Shown here: positions 9,276-16,763 of the stretch, piece after piece
Layout: each line of letters begins with the position of its first letter
How positions within the stretch are numbered: position 1 is the stretch's first letter
Source: Leifsonia aquatica H1aii
GTDB taxonomy: Bacteria > Actinomycetota > Actinomycetes > Actinomycetales > Microbacteriaceae
Length of the DNA: 64,000 nucleotides
Reading direction: 5' to 3'
Assembly (NCBI RefSeq): GCF_000633535.1
Contig: NZ_AYMR01000009.1
Location: 248,001-312,000 of the forward strand
Made by a program: the position numbers and the translations under genes
The notes under the pieces: generated by a model
What the model was told of the DNA's origin: nothing
Databases searched by the model: none
The model's input: only the letters and a program-made list of their open reading frames with translations

Positions 9276-10010
9276 TCAGCTGCCGTAGTCCTGGTTGTAC
9301 AGGTCGAGGACCTCCGAGATCGGGCCGTCGAGGACGAGCCCACCCTTGTCCAAATAGAGGCCACGTGCGCAGAATCGCCGCAGGTCCTTCTCGTTGTGGG
9401 AGACGAAGAAGAGGGTCCGGCCCCCCGCGAGGAGCTCGTCGATGCGGCGGTAGCACTTCTCCCGGAATCCGCGGTCGCCGACGGCGAGCACTTCGTCGAC
9501 GAGCAGGACCGGCTCTTCCAGCTGCGAGATGACGGAGAACGCGATGCGCACCTTCATCCCGCTCGAGAGGTGCTTGTACGGCGTGTCGACGAAGTCGCCG
9601 ATCTCGGCGAAGTCGATGATCTCACCGAATCGCGCGTCGATCTGCGCGCGCGTCATGCCGTGCAGCCCGGCGGTGAGGTACACGTTGTCGCGCACGGTCA
9701 GGTCGTCGACGAATCCCCCGGTGATCTCGATCAGGGGAGCGACGCCCTCGTGCACACGCACGGTCCCTTCGTCCGGGAGCAGCACCCCAGCGACGAGCTT
9801 GAGCAGCGTCGACTTGCCCTGTCCGTTGCGGCCGACGACCCCGATGGCCTCGCCGGACTCGACCCGGAACGAGACATCCCGCAACGGCCAGAAATCGGAG
9901 GGACGGGTGCGACGCTGGCGCGAAGCGAACAGATCCTTGAATGACCGGCGGGCGCCGCGATTGCGGCGGAATCGGACGCCGAGCCCGGTGACCTCGATGA
10001 CGGCGGACAC
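9276..10010 (-). CDS. ABC transporter ATPase, polysaccharide/teichoic-acid export (Wzt/TagH-like)
   Basis: A 244-residue nucleotide-binding subunit. Walker A is GVVGRNGQGKST near residue 58, the degenerate signature is LSSGMKVRIAF and Walker B is PVLLVDEVLAVGD. The VGRNGxGKST and EVLAVGD forms are typical of the surface-polysaccharide export subfamily. It has no C-terminal carbohydrate-binding domain. GTG at 10010 directly abuts the permease stop, so the two subunits are co-translated. With the permease it would export a lipid-linked polymer made by the nearby glycosyltransferases. Confidence 0.92.
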   Translation of the reverse strand: MSAVIEVTGLGVRFRRNRGARRSFKDLFASRQRRTRPSDFWPLRDVSFRVESGEAIGVVGRNGQGKSTLLKLVAGVLLPDEGTVRVHEGVAPLIEITGGFVDDLTVRDNVYLTAGLHGMTRAQIDARFGEIIDFAEIGDFVDTPYKHLSSGMKVRIAFSVISQLEEPVLLVDEVLAVGDRGFREKCYRRIDELLAGGRTLFFVSHNEKDLRRFCARGLYLDKGGLVLDGPISEVLDLYNQDYGS

Positions 10011-10898
10011 TCAGATCTCCTTCAGCACGTCGCGCTCGTAGCGTCGGAACACCAACCAGCCGACGAGCAGGATCAGCAGGGACATGCCGGCGCTGACACC
10101 GACCAGGTACCAGTCGAGCTCCTGGGCGAAGAACGTGGCCCGGTACAGGCTGAAGATGCCCGTCAACGGATTGAACGCCGACCAGAAGTGCAAGGAGAAC
10201 AGGGTGTCGGCCTGCGCCCCGGGGTGGGTCGCGACGTAGGCGGCGCAGTGCTTGGCCGCGACGGTCGCGCCCCCGCAGCCTCCCGGCAGATCGCGCGCGC
10301 TGTAGATGATCGGCGACGCGTAGAACAGGAAGCGCAGGACGAGCTTCACCACTCGCTCGAGGTCGCGGAAGAGCACCACCAACGGTGCGATGAGGAGGCC
10401 GACGCCGACGGTGAGGACGGTCTGGATCAGGACGGCGAGAGGGAAGAGCGTGATGTCGATGGTGACCTTCGCGCCCGTCGCGATCGCGAACACCGCGAGC
10501 ACGGGCAGCGAGAGCAGGAATTCGATCCCCTTGGACGCGACGATCCGGTTGACCCAGATCGTGCGCGGAATCATCGTCGAGCGGATGAGTTTGGCCTCGC
10601 GCAGGAAGGCCCGCGTGCTGTCCGAGACGGCGCCGTTGAACCACATCCACGGCAGCAGCGCCGCGAGGAGGAAGACGATGTACGGCTCCTCACCGACGCC
10701 GCGGTGGAAGATCACCGTGAAGACGAACCAGTAGATCCCGCTCATCACGAGCGGATCGAGGATCGACCACAGATAGCCGAGGGCGCTGGTCGAGTAGCGG
10801 ACGCGCAGATCGCGCTTGGTCAGCAGCCAGAGTGAGTGCCGGTAGCGGGCGAACGGGGTCCGCTGCGCCGGGCGCACCTCACGGGAAGAACTGGTCAC
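10011..10898 (-). CDS. ABC transporter permease, polysaccharide/teichoic-acid export (Wzm/TagG-like)
   Basis: A 295-residue ABC-2-type permease with six hydrophobic segments between about 60 and 285. The region YSTSALGYLWSILDPLVM near residue 38 is the family's amphipathic N-terminal motif. The C-terminal segment VFRRYERDVLKEI is also characteristic. It forms the channel for the ATPase encoded immediately downstream. Confidence 0.92.
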   Translation of the reverse strand: MTSSSREVRPAQRTPFARYRHSLWLLTKRDLRVRYSTSALGYLWSILDPLVMSGIYWFVFTVIFHRGVGEEPYIVFLLAALLPWMWFNGAVSDSTRAFLREAKLIRSTMIPRTIWVNRIVASKGIEFLLSLPVLAVFAIATGAKVTIDITLFPLAVLIQTVLTVGVGLLIAPLVVLFRDLERVVKLVLRFLFYASPIIYSARDLPGGCGGATVAAKHCAAYVATHPGAQADTLFSLHFWSAFNPLTGIFSLYRATFFAQELDWYLVGVSAGMSLLILLVGWLVFRRYERDVLKEI

Positions 10899-10949
10899 GA
10901 GTACCCATCGTATTGATCGAAGCCGCGTGAGATGTCCACGCGGCCACGA

Positions 10950-11642
10950 CTACACGAAAAGATTGGCCCGCTCGAGGTCCTCCTGGAAGTCGACCTCGAC
11001 GGCGTAGAGGTCGGAGATGTCCACCGGCTCGGCCAGCAGGCGGTCCTGCTCGATGGCGAGCTCGATACCGCGCTCGAAGTAGTCCTGGTCCCCGACGCGC
11101 TGCAGCTGGCGCAGCAGTCCGGCCTTGTCGGCGCTCGAGATGTAGTTGATGCCGACGGCCTCGCCCAGGCCGCCCGTGACGGTCTTGGACAACTCGTGGA
11201 TGTATCCCTCGGGGCCCGTCGTGTACTTGACCTCCTCGTCGGCGACCGACGAGGTGTTGACGGTGACGAAGGTCTGGTCGCGGTTGACCATCGCCGCGCC
11301 GCGCACCAGGACGGCGGGGTCGAAGACGACGTCGCCGTTCATCCAGAGCACGCCGCCGGAGGTCGACGCCTGCAGGGCGCGCATGAGGCTCTTGGAGGTG
11401 TTGGTCTGGTCGTACTGCTCGTTGTAGACGAACTCGGCGTCCGGGAACGCCTCGATGATGTGCTCGAGCTTGTAGCCGACGACGATCGTGACCTTGACGT
11501 CGGAACCGAAAGCCGCGTGGATGTTGTCGAACTGCTGCTGCATGATGGTGCGGCCGTCGCTCAGTTCGGTCAGCGGCTTCGGAAGGCTGCGGCCGAGGCG
11601 GCTGCCCATCCCGGCCGCGAGGATCACTACCTGGGTCGTCAC
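10950..11642 (-). CDS. Nucleotidyltransferase-family protein (sugar-1-P or phosphocholine type)
   Basis: A 230-residue GT-A-like nucleotidyltransferase. The signature AAGMGSRLGRSLPKPLTEL (9-27) binds the NTP, and WMNGDVVFDP near 105 is the metal-binding aspartate region. It activates a phosphorylated sugar or alcohol as an NDP donor. The short length and missing left-handed helix favour the LicC/cytidylyltransferase-like branch over dTDP-glucose enzymes; the substrate is inferred. It lies 51 bp from the exporter permease on the same strand and fits the surface-polymer cluster. Confidence 0.85.
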   Translation of the reverse strand: MTTQVVILAAGMGSRLGRSLPKPLTELSDGRTIMQQQFDNIHAAFGSDVKVTIVVGYKLEHIIEAFPDAEFVYNEQYDQTNTSKSLMRALQASTSGGVLWMNGDVVFDPAVLVRGAAMVNRDQTFVTVNTSSVADEEVKYTTGPEGYIHELSKTVTGGLGEAVGINYISSADKAGLLRQLQRVGDQDYFERGIELAIEQDRLLAEPVDISDLYAVEVDFQEDLERANLFV

Positions 11643-11799
11643 TATCGTCTCCTTGGAATCCGCGCGGACGGACGATGCGGCTTCGTGGCCGTTCGCCGGG
11701 ACTGGGATGGGTTCACCCAGGGTTCATCAGCGCTTACGCGTATCGACACCCCTTCATGCCTCGACCAGAATAGCGAGGGCCCCTTTCCGGGGGCAGGGG

Positions 11800-11829
11800 T
11801 TGACGGATGTCGTTGTGGGGTCGTTATGT
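11800..11829 (+). promoter_or_regulatory. Candidate promoter in the 11.65-12.0 kb gap
   Basis: TTGACG at 11800-11805 and TTATGT at 11824-11829 with an 18-bp spacer, about 85 bp ahead of a GTG at 11916. The rest of the gap between the divergent genes shows nothing else that I can name. Confidence 0.4.
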
Positions 11830-12014
11830 TCCTCACAGGTGTTTCAGAGGTGCGGCGACGGTCCGAAATCCGCTGGAGGGGTCCCCAACCCCGAGCGTCT
11901 TGGTACGTTAGCGGAGTGAGTTCCGAGCGTGCGCAGCAGAGCGGCGCCGAGCCCGTCGAGGGCCCGGTCGTCCCGGTCGAGCGCACGGTCGACCAGGGGG
12001 ACACGGGGGAGAGC

Positions 12015-12977
12015 ATGACCGACAGCACCATCGACGGGGCGGATGCACCGGCCGCAGCGCGTCCGGCGCCCCGGCGTGCGCCCGCCAAGACCGCGGCGGC
12101 CGCGACGGGCACGAGCACACGGGCGCCGCGGAAGCGCAGTACACCTCCGAAGCCGCGCACGACGACGGCGACGAAAGCCGAGCCCGAGACCGTGCATGCC
12201 CCGGCGCCCGACACCCGACCCTCCGTGCTCGCCGTCACGGGCCTCCGGAAGCGCTTCGGCGACACCGTCGCGGTGGACGACGTCAGCTTGGACGTGCGCG
12301 AGGGTTCCTTCTACGGGATCGTCGGCCCGAACGGTGCGGGCAAGACCACCACGCTGTCGATGGTCACCGGGCTGTTGCGCCCGGACGCGGGAGCCGTCGT
12401 GGTCCACGGTGTCGACGCGTGGGCCGATCCCGTGCGCGCCAAGCACGTCATCGGCGTGCTGCCCGACCGCCTCCGGTTGTTCGACCGGCTGACCGGCGCG
12501 CAATTCCTGCAGTACGCCGGGACCCTGCGCGGGCTCAGCGGCAAGACCGTGCGAGCCCGCTCGGCCGACCTGGCGACGGCGTTCGGCATCGAGGACGCCC
12601 TCGACCGCCTGGTCACCGACTATTCGGCCGGGATGACGAAGAAGATCGCCCTGGCCGCTGCGATGATCCACTCGCCGCGCCTCCTCGTGCTCGACGAGCC
12701 CTTCGAATCCGTCGATCCCGTCTCAGCCGCGAACGTGGTCGACATCCTCCAGCGCTACACCGCGGCGGGCGGCACCGTCGTGCTCTCCAGTCACGGCATG
12801 GACATGATCCAGCGCGTCTGCGACAGCGTCGCGATCATCGTCCAGGGGAAGGTCCTCGCGGCCGGGACGATCGACGAGGTGCGCGGCGAGCAGACGCTCG
12901 AGGAGCGATTCGTCGACCTCGCAGGCGGGCGCAAGGCAGCGGAGGGCATGGAGTGGTTGCACAGTTTCTCGGACTGA
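12015..12977 (+). CDS. ABC transporter ATP-binding protein
   Basis: A 320-residue ABC ATPase. Residues 1-65 are a Thr/Ala/Pro/Lys-rich unstructured tail. Walker A is GPNGAGKTTT (104-113), the signature is the weak YSAGMTKKIALAAAM, and Walker B is LLVLDEPFESVDP. It resembles drug/antibiotic-type (CcmA) single ATPases that pair with an ABC-2 permease, but no permease follows; a tRNA and the prophage come next. ATG 12015 has GGGGGAGAG 3 bp upstream. A GTG at 11916, preceded by TACGTTA, could give a 33-residue longer leaderless product. Confidence 0.85.
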   Translation: MTDSTIDGADAPAAARPAPRRAPAKTAAAATGTSTRAPRKRSTPPKPRTTTATKAEPETVHAPAPDTRPSVLAVTGLRKRFGDTVAVDDVSLDVREGSFYGIVGPNGAGKTTTLSMVTGLLRPDAGAVVVHGVDAWADPVRAKHVIGVLPDRLRLFDRLTGAQFLQYAGTLRGLSGKTVRARSADLATAFGIEDALDRLVTDYSAGMTKKIALAAAMIHSPRLLVLDEPFESVDPVSAANVVDILQRYTAAGGTVVLSSHGMDMIQRVCDSVAIIVQGKVLAAGTIDEVRGEQTLEERFVDLAGGRKAAEGMEWLHSFSD

Positions 12978-12990
12978 ATATCAGTGCGAC

Positions 12991-13076
12991 TTCCTGAGCC
13001 TTCCTAACCCTTCCACTTCCGCGGAATTACGCTGATTTTGACTTCCTGATGTTTCCTCTAGTTTCCGATTTCTTCC
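12991..13076. repeat. Two clusters of TTCC direct repeats at 10-bp pitch
   Basis: TTCC occurs at 12991, 13001 and 13011, then at 13043, 13053, 13063 and 13073, exactly 10 bp apart in each cluster, so all copies face the same side of the helix. The region is the 196-bp gap between the ABC gene and the tRNA; it holds no convincing gene. The array could bind an activator or, being beside the probable phage attachment site, an integrase or accessory factor. Confidence 0.6.
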
Positions 13077-13173
13077 GCTGAATGTTCGGAGTAAGTTCGG
13101 GAATCCAGGGGCATCGGCCGGCTGTGCAGCGAACCCGAGAGTGTCGGCCTCGCCCCGTAGACTCGGGGCATCC

Positions 13174-13248
13174 GCCTCTGTAGCTCAGCGGAAGAGCGAG
13201 TGCGTCCTAAGCACCAGGCCGGGGGTTCGAATCCCTCCAGGGGCACCA
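13174..13248 (+). tRNA. tRNA-Arg (anticodon CCU), probable prophage attachment gene
   Basis: A 75-nt cloverleaf with encoded CCA. The acceptor arms are GCCTCTG (13174-13180) and CAGGGGC (13238-13244), the D arm is GCTC/GAGC, the anticodon loop GTCCTAA gives CCT, and the T loop is TTCGAAT. The phage head genes begin just downstream, so the 3' half is the likely attL core; a second copy of this segment is not present in the window. Confidence 0.93.
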
Positions 13249-13267
13249 TCCAGCGTATGCTCATCTC

Positions 13268-13507
13268 GTGATCGCCGTACTGCTCATCATCATCGCCGTC
13301 GCCCTGATCGGCCTGCTCGCGTGGGTCGTCATCGGCGCGGCTGGACGAGCTGCCGGCGGACGACCCATCTCAGAGCGCCAGCGCCGCAAGCTAGCGCCGC
13401 GAATCGCCCAGCTCGAGGCCGAGATGGAGCAGGACGCAATCCTGCGCGCTGAGCGCGACTTGCGCGCCCAGAAGGAGGCGGAGCGGCGACTGGCCGCTGA
13501 GGGCTAG
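13268..13507 (+). CDS. Small membrane protein with basic helical tail, first gene after the tRNA
   Basis: A 79-residue protein: an N-terminal hydrophobic helix (residues 1-24), then a charged Arg/Glu-rich, probably coiled-coil tail (35-79). There is no ribosome-binding site; TATGCT lies 6 nt upstream of the GTG, so the message is probably leaderless like the phage late genes. Its end overlaps the convergent connector gene by 4 bp. Whether it belongs to host or phage depends on the exact att point; phage is more likely. Confidence 0.6.
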   Translation: MIAVLLIIIAVALIGLLAWVVIGAAGRAAGGRPISERQRRKLAPRIAQLEAEMEQDAILRAERDLRAQKEAERRLAAEG

Positions 13508-13932
13508 AGCGAGCCCCAGCTCTCGATACCGAGGTGCTGGGGGTGGTGGATCGTCGTGGTGCTGACGACCGCGAAGCTGCCAGCCTCCTCGCGACCAGCC
13601 CGCGCTTCTGCGACGTCCGCGCGAGCCTGATACCGAGCGGCTGCGTCCAGCAGGTCTCCGCCCTTGCCGAGGGTGTTGATCGAGAAGTCGTCAGCCTTGA
13701 TCGACTGACCGGCGACCGTGAGCGCGACGGCGAGCTGTTCCACGAGTACGGCGCACGCGCGCAGGATGTTGCCGTCCTCGAGCACGAGGGCGACGTCGAT
13801 CGAGTCGTCGGACCAGTAGGCGTAGTCGCCTTTGCCGTCGACGACGCCGGTGGCCTCGGTGTCGCCGAGCACCAGGCGCACGCGGCCGACATCGGTCGCC
13901 TTGTCGAGGGGGAAGGTTCCAGAGTTCGCCAC
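13504..13932 (-). CDS. Putative phage head-tail connector protein
   Basis: A 142-residue protein in the position after the major capsid gene where an adaptor/connector is normally found. The N-terminal part (DKATDVGRVRLVLGDTEAT, then DDSIDVALVLEDGNILRACA) has the mainly helical pattern of gp6/gp15-type adaptors; this is a positional inference. Its GTG start lies 6 nt downstream of TAGAAT, so it is leaderless. It is the last structural gene before the host tRNA; no tail gene follows. Confidence 0.6.
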   Translation of the reverse strand: MANSGTFPLDKATDVGRVRLVLGDTEATGVVDGKGDYAYWSDDSIDVALVLEDGNILRACAVLVEQLAVALTVAGQSIKADDFSINTLGKGGDLLDAAARYQARADVAEARAGREEAGSFAVVSTTTIHHPQHLGIESWGSL

Positions 13933-13938
13933 GGCCTC

Positions 13939-13973
13939 ATTCTAGGCCAGCTCCCAGCAATCTCCCAGAATGG
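13939..13973 (-). promoter_or_regulatory. Late-type leaderless promoter of the connector gene
   Basis: Reading on the minus strand: two 11-bp units (13973-13963 and 13962-13952, plus-strand form TCCCAGAATGG and TCCCAGCAATC), 7 bp, TAGAAT (13944-13939), 6 bp, then GTG at 13932. Confidence 0.75.
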
Positions 13974-13976
13974 TCA

Positions 13977-14012
13977 GTCCCCCGGCGGAGCGGTTGCTCG
14001 ACGCCGGGGGAC
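13977..14012. terminator. Strong inverted repeat in the capsid-connector gap
   Basis: Perfect 11-bp arms GTCCCCCGGCG (13977-13987) and CGCCGGGGGAC (14002-14012) with a 14-nt loop. There is no T-tract on either side; it may be an attenuator or RNA stabiliser between capsid and connector units. Confidence 0.55.
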
Positions 14013-14043
14013 CATTGCAAGAGGAGGAGGGGCCTACTTGCTC

Positions 14044-14065
14044 TCTCAGGATACTCCCAGGTTCG
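14044..14065 (-). promoter_or_regulatory. Orphan copy of the late tandem 11-bp element
   Basis: Units TCTCAGGATAC (14044-14054) and TCCCAGGTTCG (14055-14065) match the elements in front of late genes. The -10 position holds only TAGGCC and no start codon follows at the usual distance, so it may be a decayed or purely regulatory copy. Confidence 0.5.
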
Positions 14066-14071
14066 CCGGAA

Positions 14072-14081
14072 TAGCCAGCAA
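14072..14081. promoter_or_regulatory. Operator-like motif TAGCCAGCAA
   Basis: Same decamer as at 35948 and 45889. It lies at the T-tract of the capsid terminator and beside the orphan late element. Confidence 0.55.
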
Positions 14082-14118
14082 AAGGGAGAGGCCCCCGGCG
14101 TGTTGCCGAGGGCCTCTC
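14080..14118 (-). terminator. Terminator of the major capsid gene
   Basis: A 14-bp stem with one mismatch (arms 14086-14099 and 14105-14118, 5-nt loop) starts 14 bp after the capsid stop. On the minus strand it is followed by CCCTTTT, so this is an intrinsic terminator. Confidence 0.8.
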
Positions 14119-14131
14119 TCTTAGGTGCTGG

Positions 14132-15361
14132 TTACGGGGCGTCCGTCCCGGCCGCGAGGGTCGGGAACTGGATCGGGCCGCCGGTGCCGTCCGACCAGAT
14201 GATGAGGTTCTCGTTCCAGAGGACCGCACCGTTGATGTCGCGCAGGCGGTAGGCCAGCGAGTCGTTCTCGAAGGAGCCCTCGAAGGGGCTGATCGAGCCG
14301 CCACCGACGTACGAGCCCTGCAGGTTCTGCACGCGCAGCTCCGGGGTCTCGTAGCCGCGCAGCTTGAGGAACTCGATGACCGGCCGGCGGGTCGAGCCCG
14401 GCGTCGGCACGAGGAACCACGTGCCGTCCTCGATGCGCTCGTGCTCGATGAGCGTCACGTTCGAGAGCGAGGAGTGGTTGTAGCGGGCGCCGTCCTCGAC
14501 GAAGCCGCCGTCGACGACGCGCAGCACCTTGCGCTGCATCTGGAAGTCCCAGAAGCGCTTGGTGCCGATCGGCACGAACAGGTTGTACGAGGACGCCTCG
14601 CCGATCCGGTTGCCCAGGACCTTGCGGCGCGAACGCTCGTAGATGGCCTGCTCGACGGCCTCCGGGGAGAGCTTCGCCTTCGCCGGGATGACGGTGCCGT
14701 CCGGTGCCGAGCCGCCGGCGAGCTGCGAGGCGTTGGTCACGGACAGGAGCGCGTCGAAGAACTCCGCGATCTTGCCGTCGACCGACACCGACATCAGCTC
14801 GCCCGGAATCTGCTCGAAGAAGCCCACGGTGTCGTTGATCTGGGCTTCCCAGGTCCAGTCGAACCGCAGACCGCGCTTCGCGAGCTTCTGGTAGAAGCTC
14901 TCGAGGCCGCCCTTGAGCGAGACGAGCGGGTAGAGCCCGCCCTCGGGGATGATCGGGGCCTCACCGTGCTCGCCGAGCGCGGAACCGCGCAGGAGCGACT
15001 GGTTGTACTCCGACCCCTCGGGGGTCTCGTCACCCTCGCCCCAGTAGAGCGAGTAGAGGTAGACCGGGCGGAAGTCCTTCACCGTGCGGGTGCCGGCCCA
15101 GGCGCCCAGCTCGTGCACCTCGCGGTCGTACTGGGGCACGAACTCCAGGTTGATTGCGTGGGTGAGGTTGACGGAGGCGTCGGTCGAGACGACAGCCTCG
15201 CGGAGCTTGGCGTCCGCGATGAAGTCGCCCTGCATGGCGGAGCGGAAGAGCTTCTGCGCCTCCTTGACCTTGGCCTTGGTGACGCCGGGCTGCGGGTGCA
15301 GACGACGGTCGAGCGTGAACGCGTTCTCGTACGTCCGCTCCTTGAACTGTGCGAGGGTCAC
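14132..15361 (-). CDS. Phage major capsid protein
   Basis: A 409-residue protein in the capsid position behind protease/scaffold and decoration genes. The N-terminal 45 residues are helical (FKERTYENAF, KVKEAQKLFRSAMQGDFIAD), then come alternating beta strands and long insertions. The C-terminal part (RRPVIEFLKLRGYETPELRVQNLQ) resembles the P-domain spine of HK97-fold capsids; the family is assigned from context and size rather than an exact motif. Its ATG overlaps the stop of the decoration gene. A terminator follows, consistent with the most highly expressed late gene. Confidence 0.8.
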   Translation of the reverse strand: MTLAQFKERTYENAFTLDRRLHPQPGVTKAKVKEAQKLFRSAMQGDFIADAKLREAVVSTDASVNLTHAINLEFVPQYDREVHELGAWAGTRTVKDFRPVYLYSLYWGEGDETPEGSEYNQSLLRGSALGEHGEAPIIPEGGLYPLVSLKGGLESFYQKLAKRGLRFDWTWEAQINDTVGFFEQIPGELMSVSVDGKIAEFFDALLSVTNASQLAGGSAPDGTVIPAKAKLSPEAVEQAIYERSRRKVLGNRIGEASSYNLFVPIGTKRFWDFQMQRKVLRVVDGGFVEDGARYNHSSLSNVTLIEHERIEDGTWFLVPTPGSTRRPVIEFLKLRGYETPELRVQNLQGSYVGGGSISPFEGSFENDSLAYRLRDINGAVLWNENLIIWSDGTGGPIQFPTLAAGTDAP

Positions 15362-15786
15362 TTGACCACGACTCCGATCTTGACGGGGAGGACGCCGCGG
15401 TAGCGGAAGCCCTCGGGGAGGTTGACCACGCCGAAGCCCGGCGTGGTGGCGTCGTCGACCTTGGTCAGCGTCAGCGTCTCGTCGGCGACGACGAAGTAGA
15501 CCGGGACGCCGGTCTTCTCGGTGCCGGTGGCCCCCACGACCGCGAAGTCGAAGGTGCCGGTCGTCTCGACGGTCGATCGCAGCGCGCCCTGGCCGTTGTC
15601 CGGCTGGCGGATGCCCGAGATGGTCAGCCCGCCGACGAGCTGGACGCTCTTGGTCGAGCCGGGGGTGCCGGAGAGCACGACGCCCGCGCGGCCGTGGTTC
15701 ATGGCGGCCTCGCCGGGCTTGACGGCCTTGGTGAAGTCCCAGATTTCCTGGGTGCCGGGGATGCTTGCGTAAACCTGTGCGCCCAT
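15358..15786 (-). CDS. Capsid decoration protein (DUF2190-like)
   Basis: A 142-residue Gly/Val/Thr-rich beta protein between protease/scaffold and capsid genes, the usual place for a head-stabilising decoration protein. The spaced small-residue strands (AGVVLSGTPG, VPVYFVVADETLTLTK, YRGVLPVKIGVVVK) match the DUF2190 pattern. It likely trimerises on the capsid surface. It starts 2 bp after the upstream gene and overlaps the capsid start by 4 bp. Confidence 0.7.
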   Translation of the reverse strand: MGAQVYASIPGTQEIWDFTKAVKPGEAAMNHGRAGVVLSGTPGSTKSVQLVGGLTISGIRQPDNGQGALRSTVETTGTFDFAVVGATGTEKTGVPVYFVVADETLTLTKVDDATTPGFGVVNLPEGFRYRGVLPVKIGVVVK

Positions 15787-15788
15787 GG

Positions 15789-16184
15789 TCAGAACCTCAG
15801 TCCCAGCGAGTAGCTGTCGTTGTCGGCGCCGGCGTCGAACCGGCGCCCGCTCGCGGCCGGCCGGGCCGCCTCGGTGACGTGCGCGATGGCCTCGTCCTTG
15901 ATCTTCACGGCCTCCGCCAGGTCAGCAGTGATGTCCGCGCCCTCTTCGGCGCGCGCGAGCAGCGCGGCCTCCTGGGCGGGGAGCAGCTCGGCGTCCTTGA
16001 TCGCCTTGGACGCTGCGGCGAACGCCTGGACAGCCTCCTTGACGGTCGGGGCCTTGGGCTCGTCGCCCGCGGCAGCCGCTGCGGCCTCAGCCGCCTGCTT
16101 CTGGTCGGAGACGAACGCGAGGACCGGGGCGAGAACCTTGGCGACGGCCTTCTCGGCCGCCTCCTCAATCTGCTCGGGGGTCAT
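15789..16184 (-). CDS. Possible nested scaffold translated from an internal ATG
   Basis: In-frame internal start MTPEQIEEAAEK after GAGAGAGAGAAGGAC on the minus strand. The product (131 residues) is the coiled-coil scaffold alone, as in lambda Nu3. The Shine-Dalgarno spacing is short, so this is only suggestive. Confidence 0.4.
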   Translation of the reverse strand: MTPEQIEEAAEKAVAKVLAPVLAFVSDQKQAAEAAAAAAGDEPKAPTVKEAVQAFAAASKAIKDAELLPAQEAALLARAEEGADITADLAEAVKIKDEAIAHVTEAARPAASGRRFDAGADNDSYSLGLRF

Positions 16185-16712
16185 GTCCTTCTCTCTCTCG
16201 TCTGCCGAGGCGGCAGTACGTCTGTGGTTCTCGAACAGCGCCAGGGCGCGCTCGGAAAGCTTGTCGGCGAGACCGGAGCCTTCGAGGCCCTCTTCGCTCA
16301 CCAGGTCGACGGAGTTGGTGCGGTGGTAGACCAGCTCGGTGATGTTGCCCGCCTCGTCCATGCGCCCCATGGCGTAGATCGAGAGGCCCGCGAGCGGGGC
16401 CACCTCGTCGACGAGTTCCTGGTGGCGCGGGAGGACGTGCAGCTCGGCGACGAGTGCGCCGTTGGCGCCCTCCTCGGGGTCCCAGTACGCGCCCTCGGGG
16501 TAGTGGCCGAGGATGTCTCGCGGGTCGCGCTTCCAGTCGTGGTTGATGTACGCCTTGGTGCCGGCGGGGAACGCGAGCGGGCCGTACTGCTTGAGCATCT
16601 CGGCGCCGTAGAAGCCGCTCGAGCCCTGGCCGGGGACGGCGAGGACTGCGCGCCAGCGACCGTCAGCGGTCTTGGCCGCCTGGGCGGTCTCGCAGAGCAG
16701 AATGTCCTTCAC
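15789..16712 (-). CDS. Capsid maturation protease fused to scaffold
   Basis: A 307-residue protein. The first 150 residues resemble phage prohead proteases: NHDWKRDPRDILGHY near 57, then a beta-rich domain ending at LAGLSIYAMGR, with Ser/His candidates but no motif that I can prove. Residues 178-280 are Ala/Glu/Lys-rich coiled coil typical of scaffolds. The GTG start lies 7 nt downstream of TAGAGT, giving a leaderless message. A nested in-frame ATG at 16184 could yield free scaffold. Confidence 0.75.
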   Translation of the reverse strand: MKDILLCETAQAAKTADGRWRAVLAVPGQGSSGFYGAEMLKQYGPLAFPAGTKAYINHDWKRDPRDILGHYPEGAYWDPEEGANGALVAELHVLPRHQELVDEVAPLAGLSIYAMGRMDEAGNITELVYHRTNSVDLVSEEGLEGSGLADKLSERALALFENHRRTAASADEREKDMTPEQIEEAAEKAVAKVLAPVLAFVSDQKQAAEAAAAAAGDEPKAPTVKEAVQAFAAASKAIKDAELLPAQEAALLARAEEGADITADLAEAVKIKDEAIAHVTEAARPAASGRRFDAGADNDSYSLGLRF

Positions 16713-16719
16713 GCAGCCA

Positions 16720-16754
16720 ACTCTAAGGTAGCTCCCAGGAAACTTCCAGAAAAC
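16720..16754 (-). promoter_or_regulatory. Late-type leaderless promoter of the protease-capsid operon
   Basis: Plus-strand units TTCCAGAAAAC (16744-16754) and TCCCAGGAAAC (16733-16743), 7 bp, then TAGAGT on the minus strand (16725-16720), 7 bp, then GTG at 16712. Confidence 0.8.
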
Positions 16755-16763
16755 GCGAATCCG

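Noticed and set aside
13058-13264. Minus-strand frame overlapping the tRNA (GFEPPAWCLGRTRSSAELQR)
   Set aside because: This is the usual false frame read antisense through a tRNA gene.
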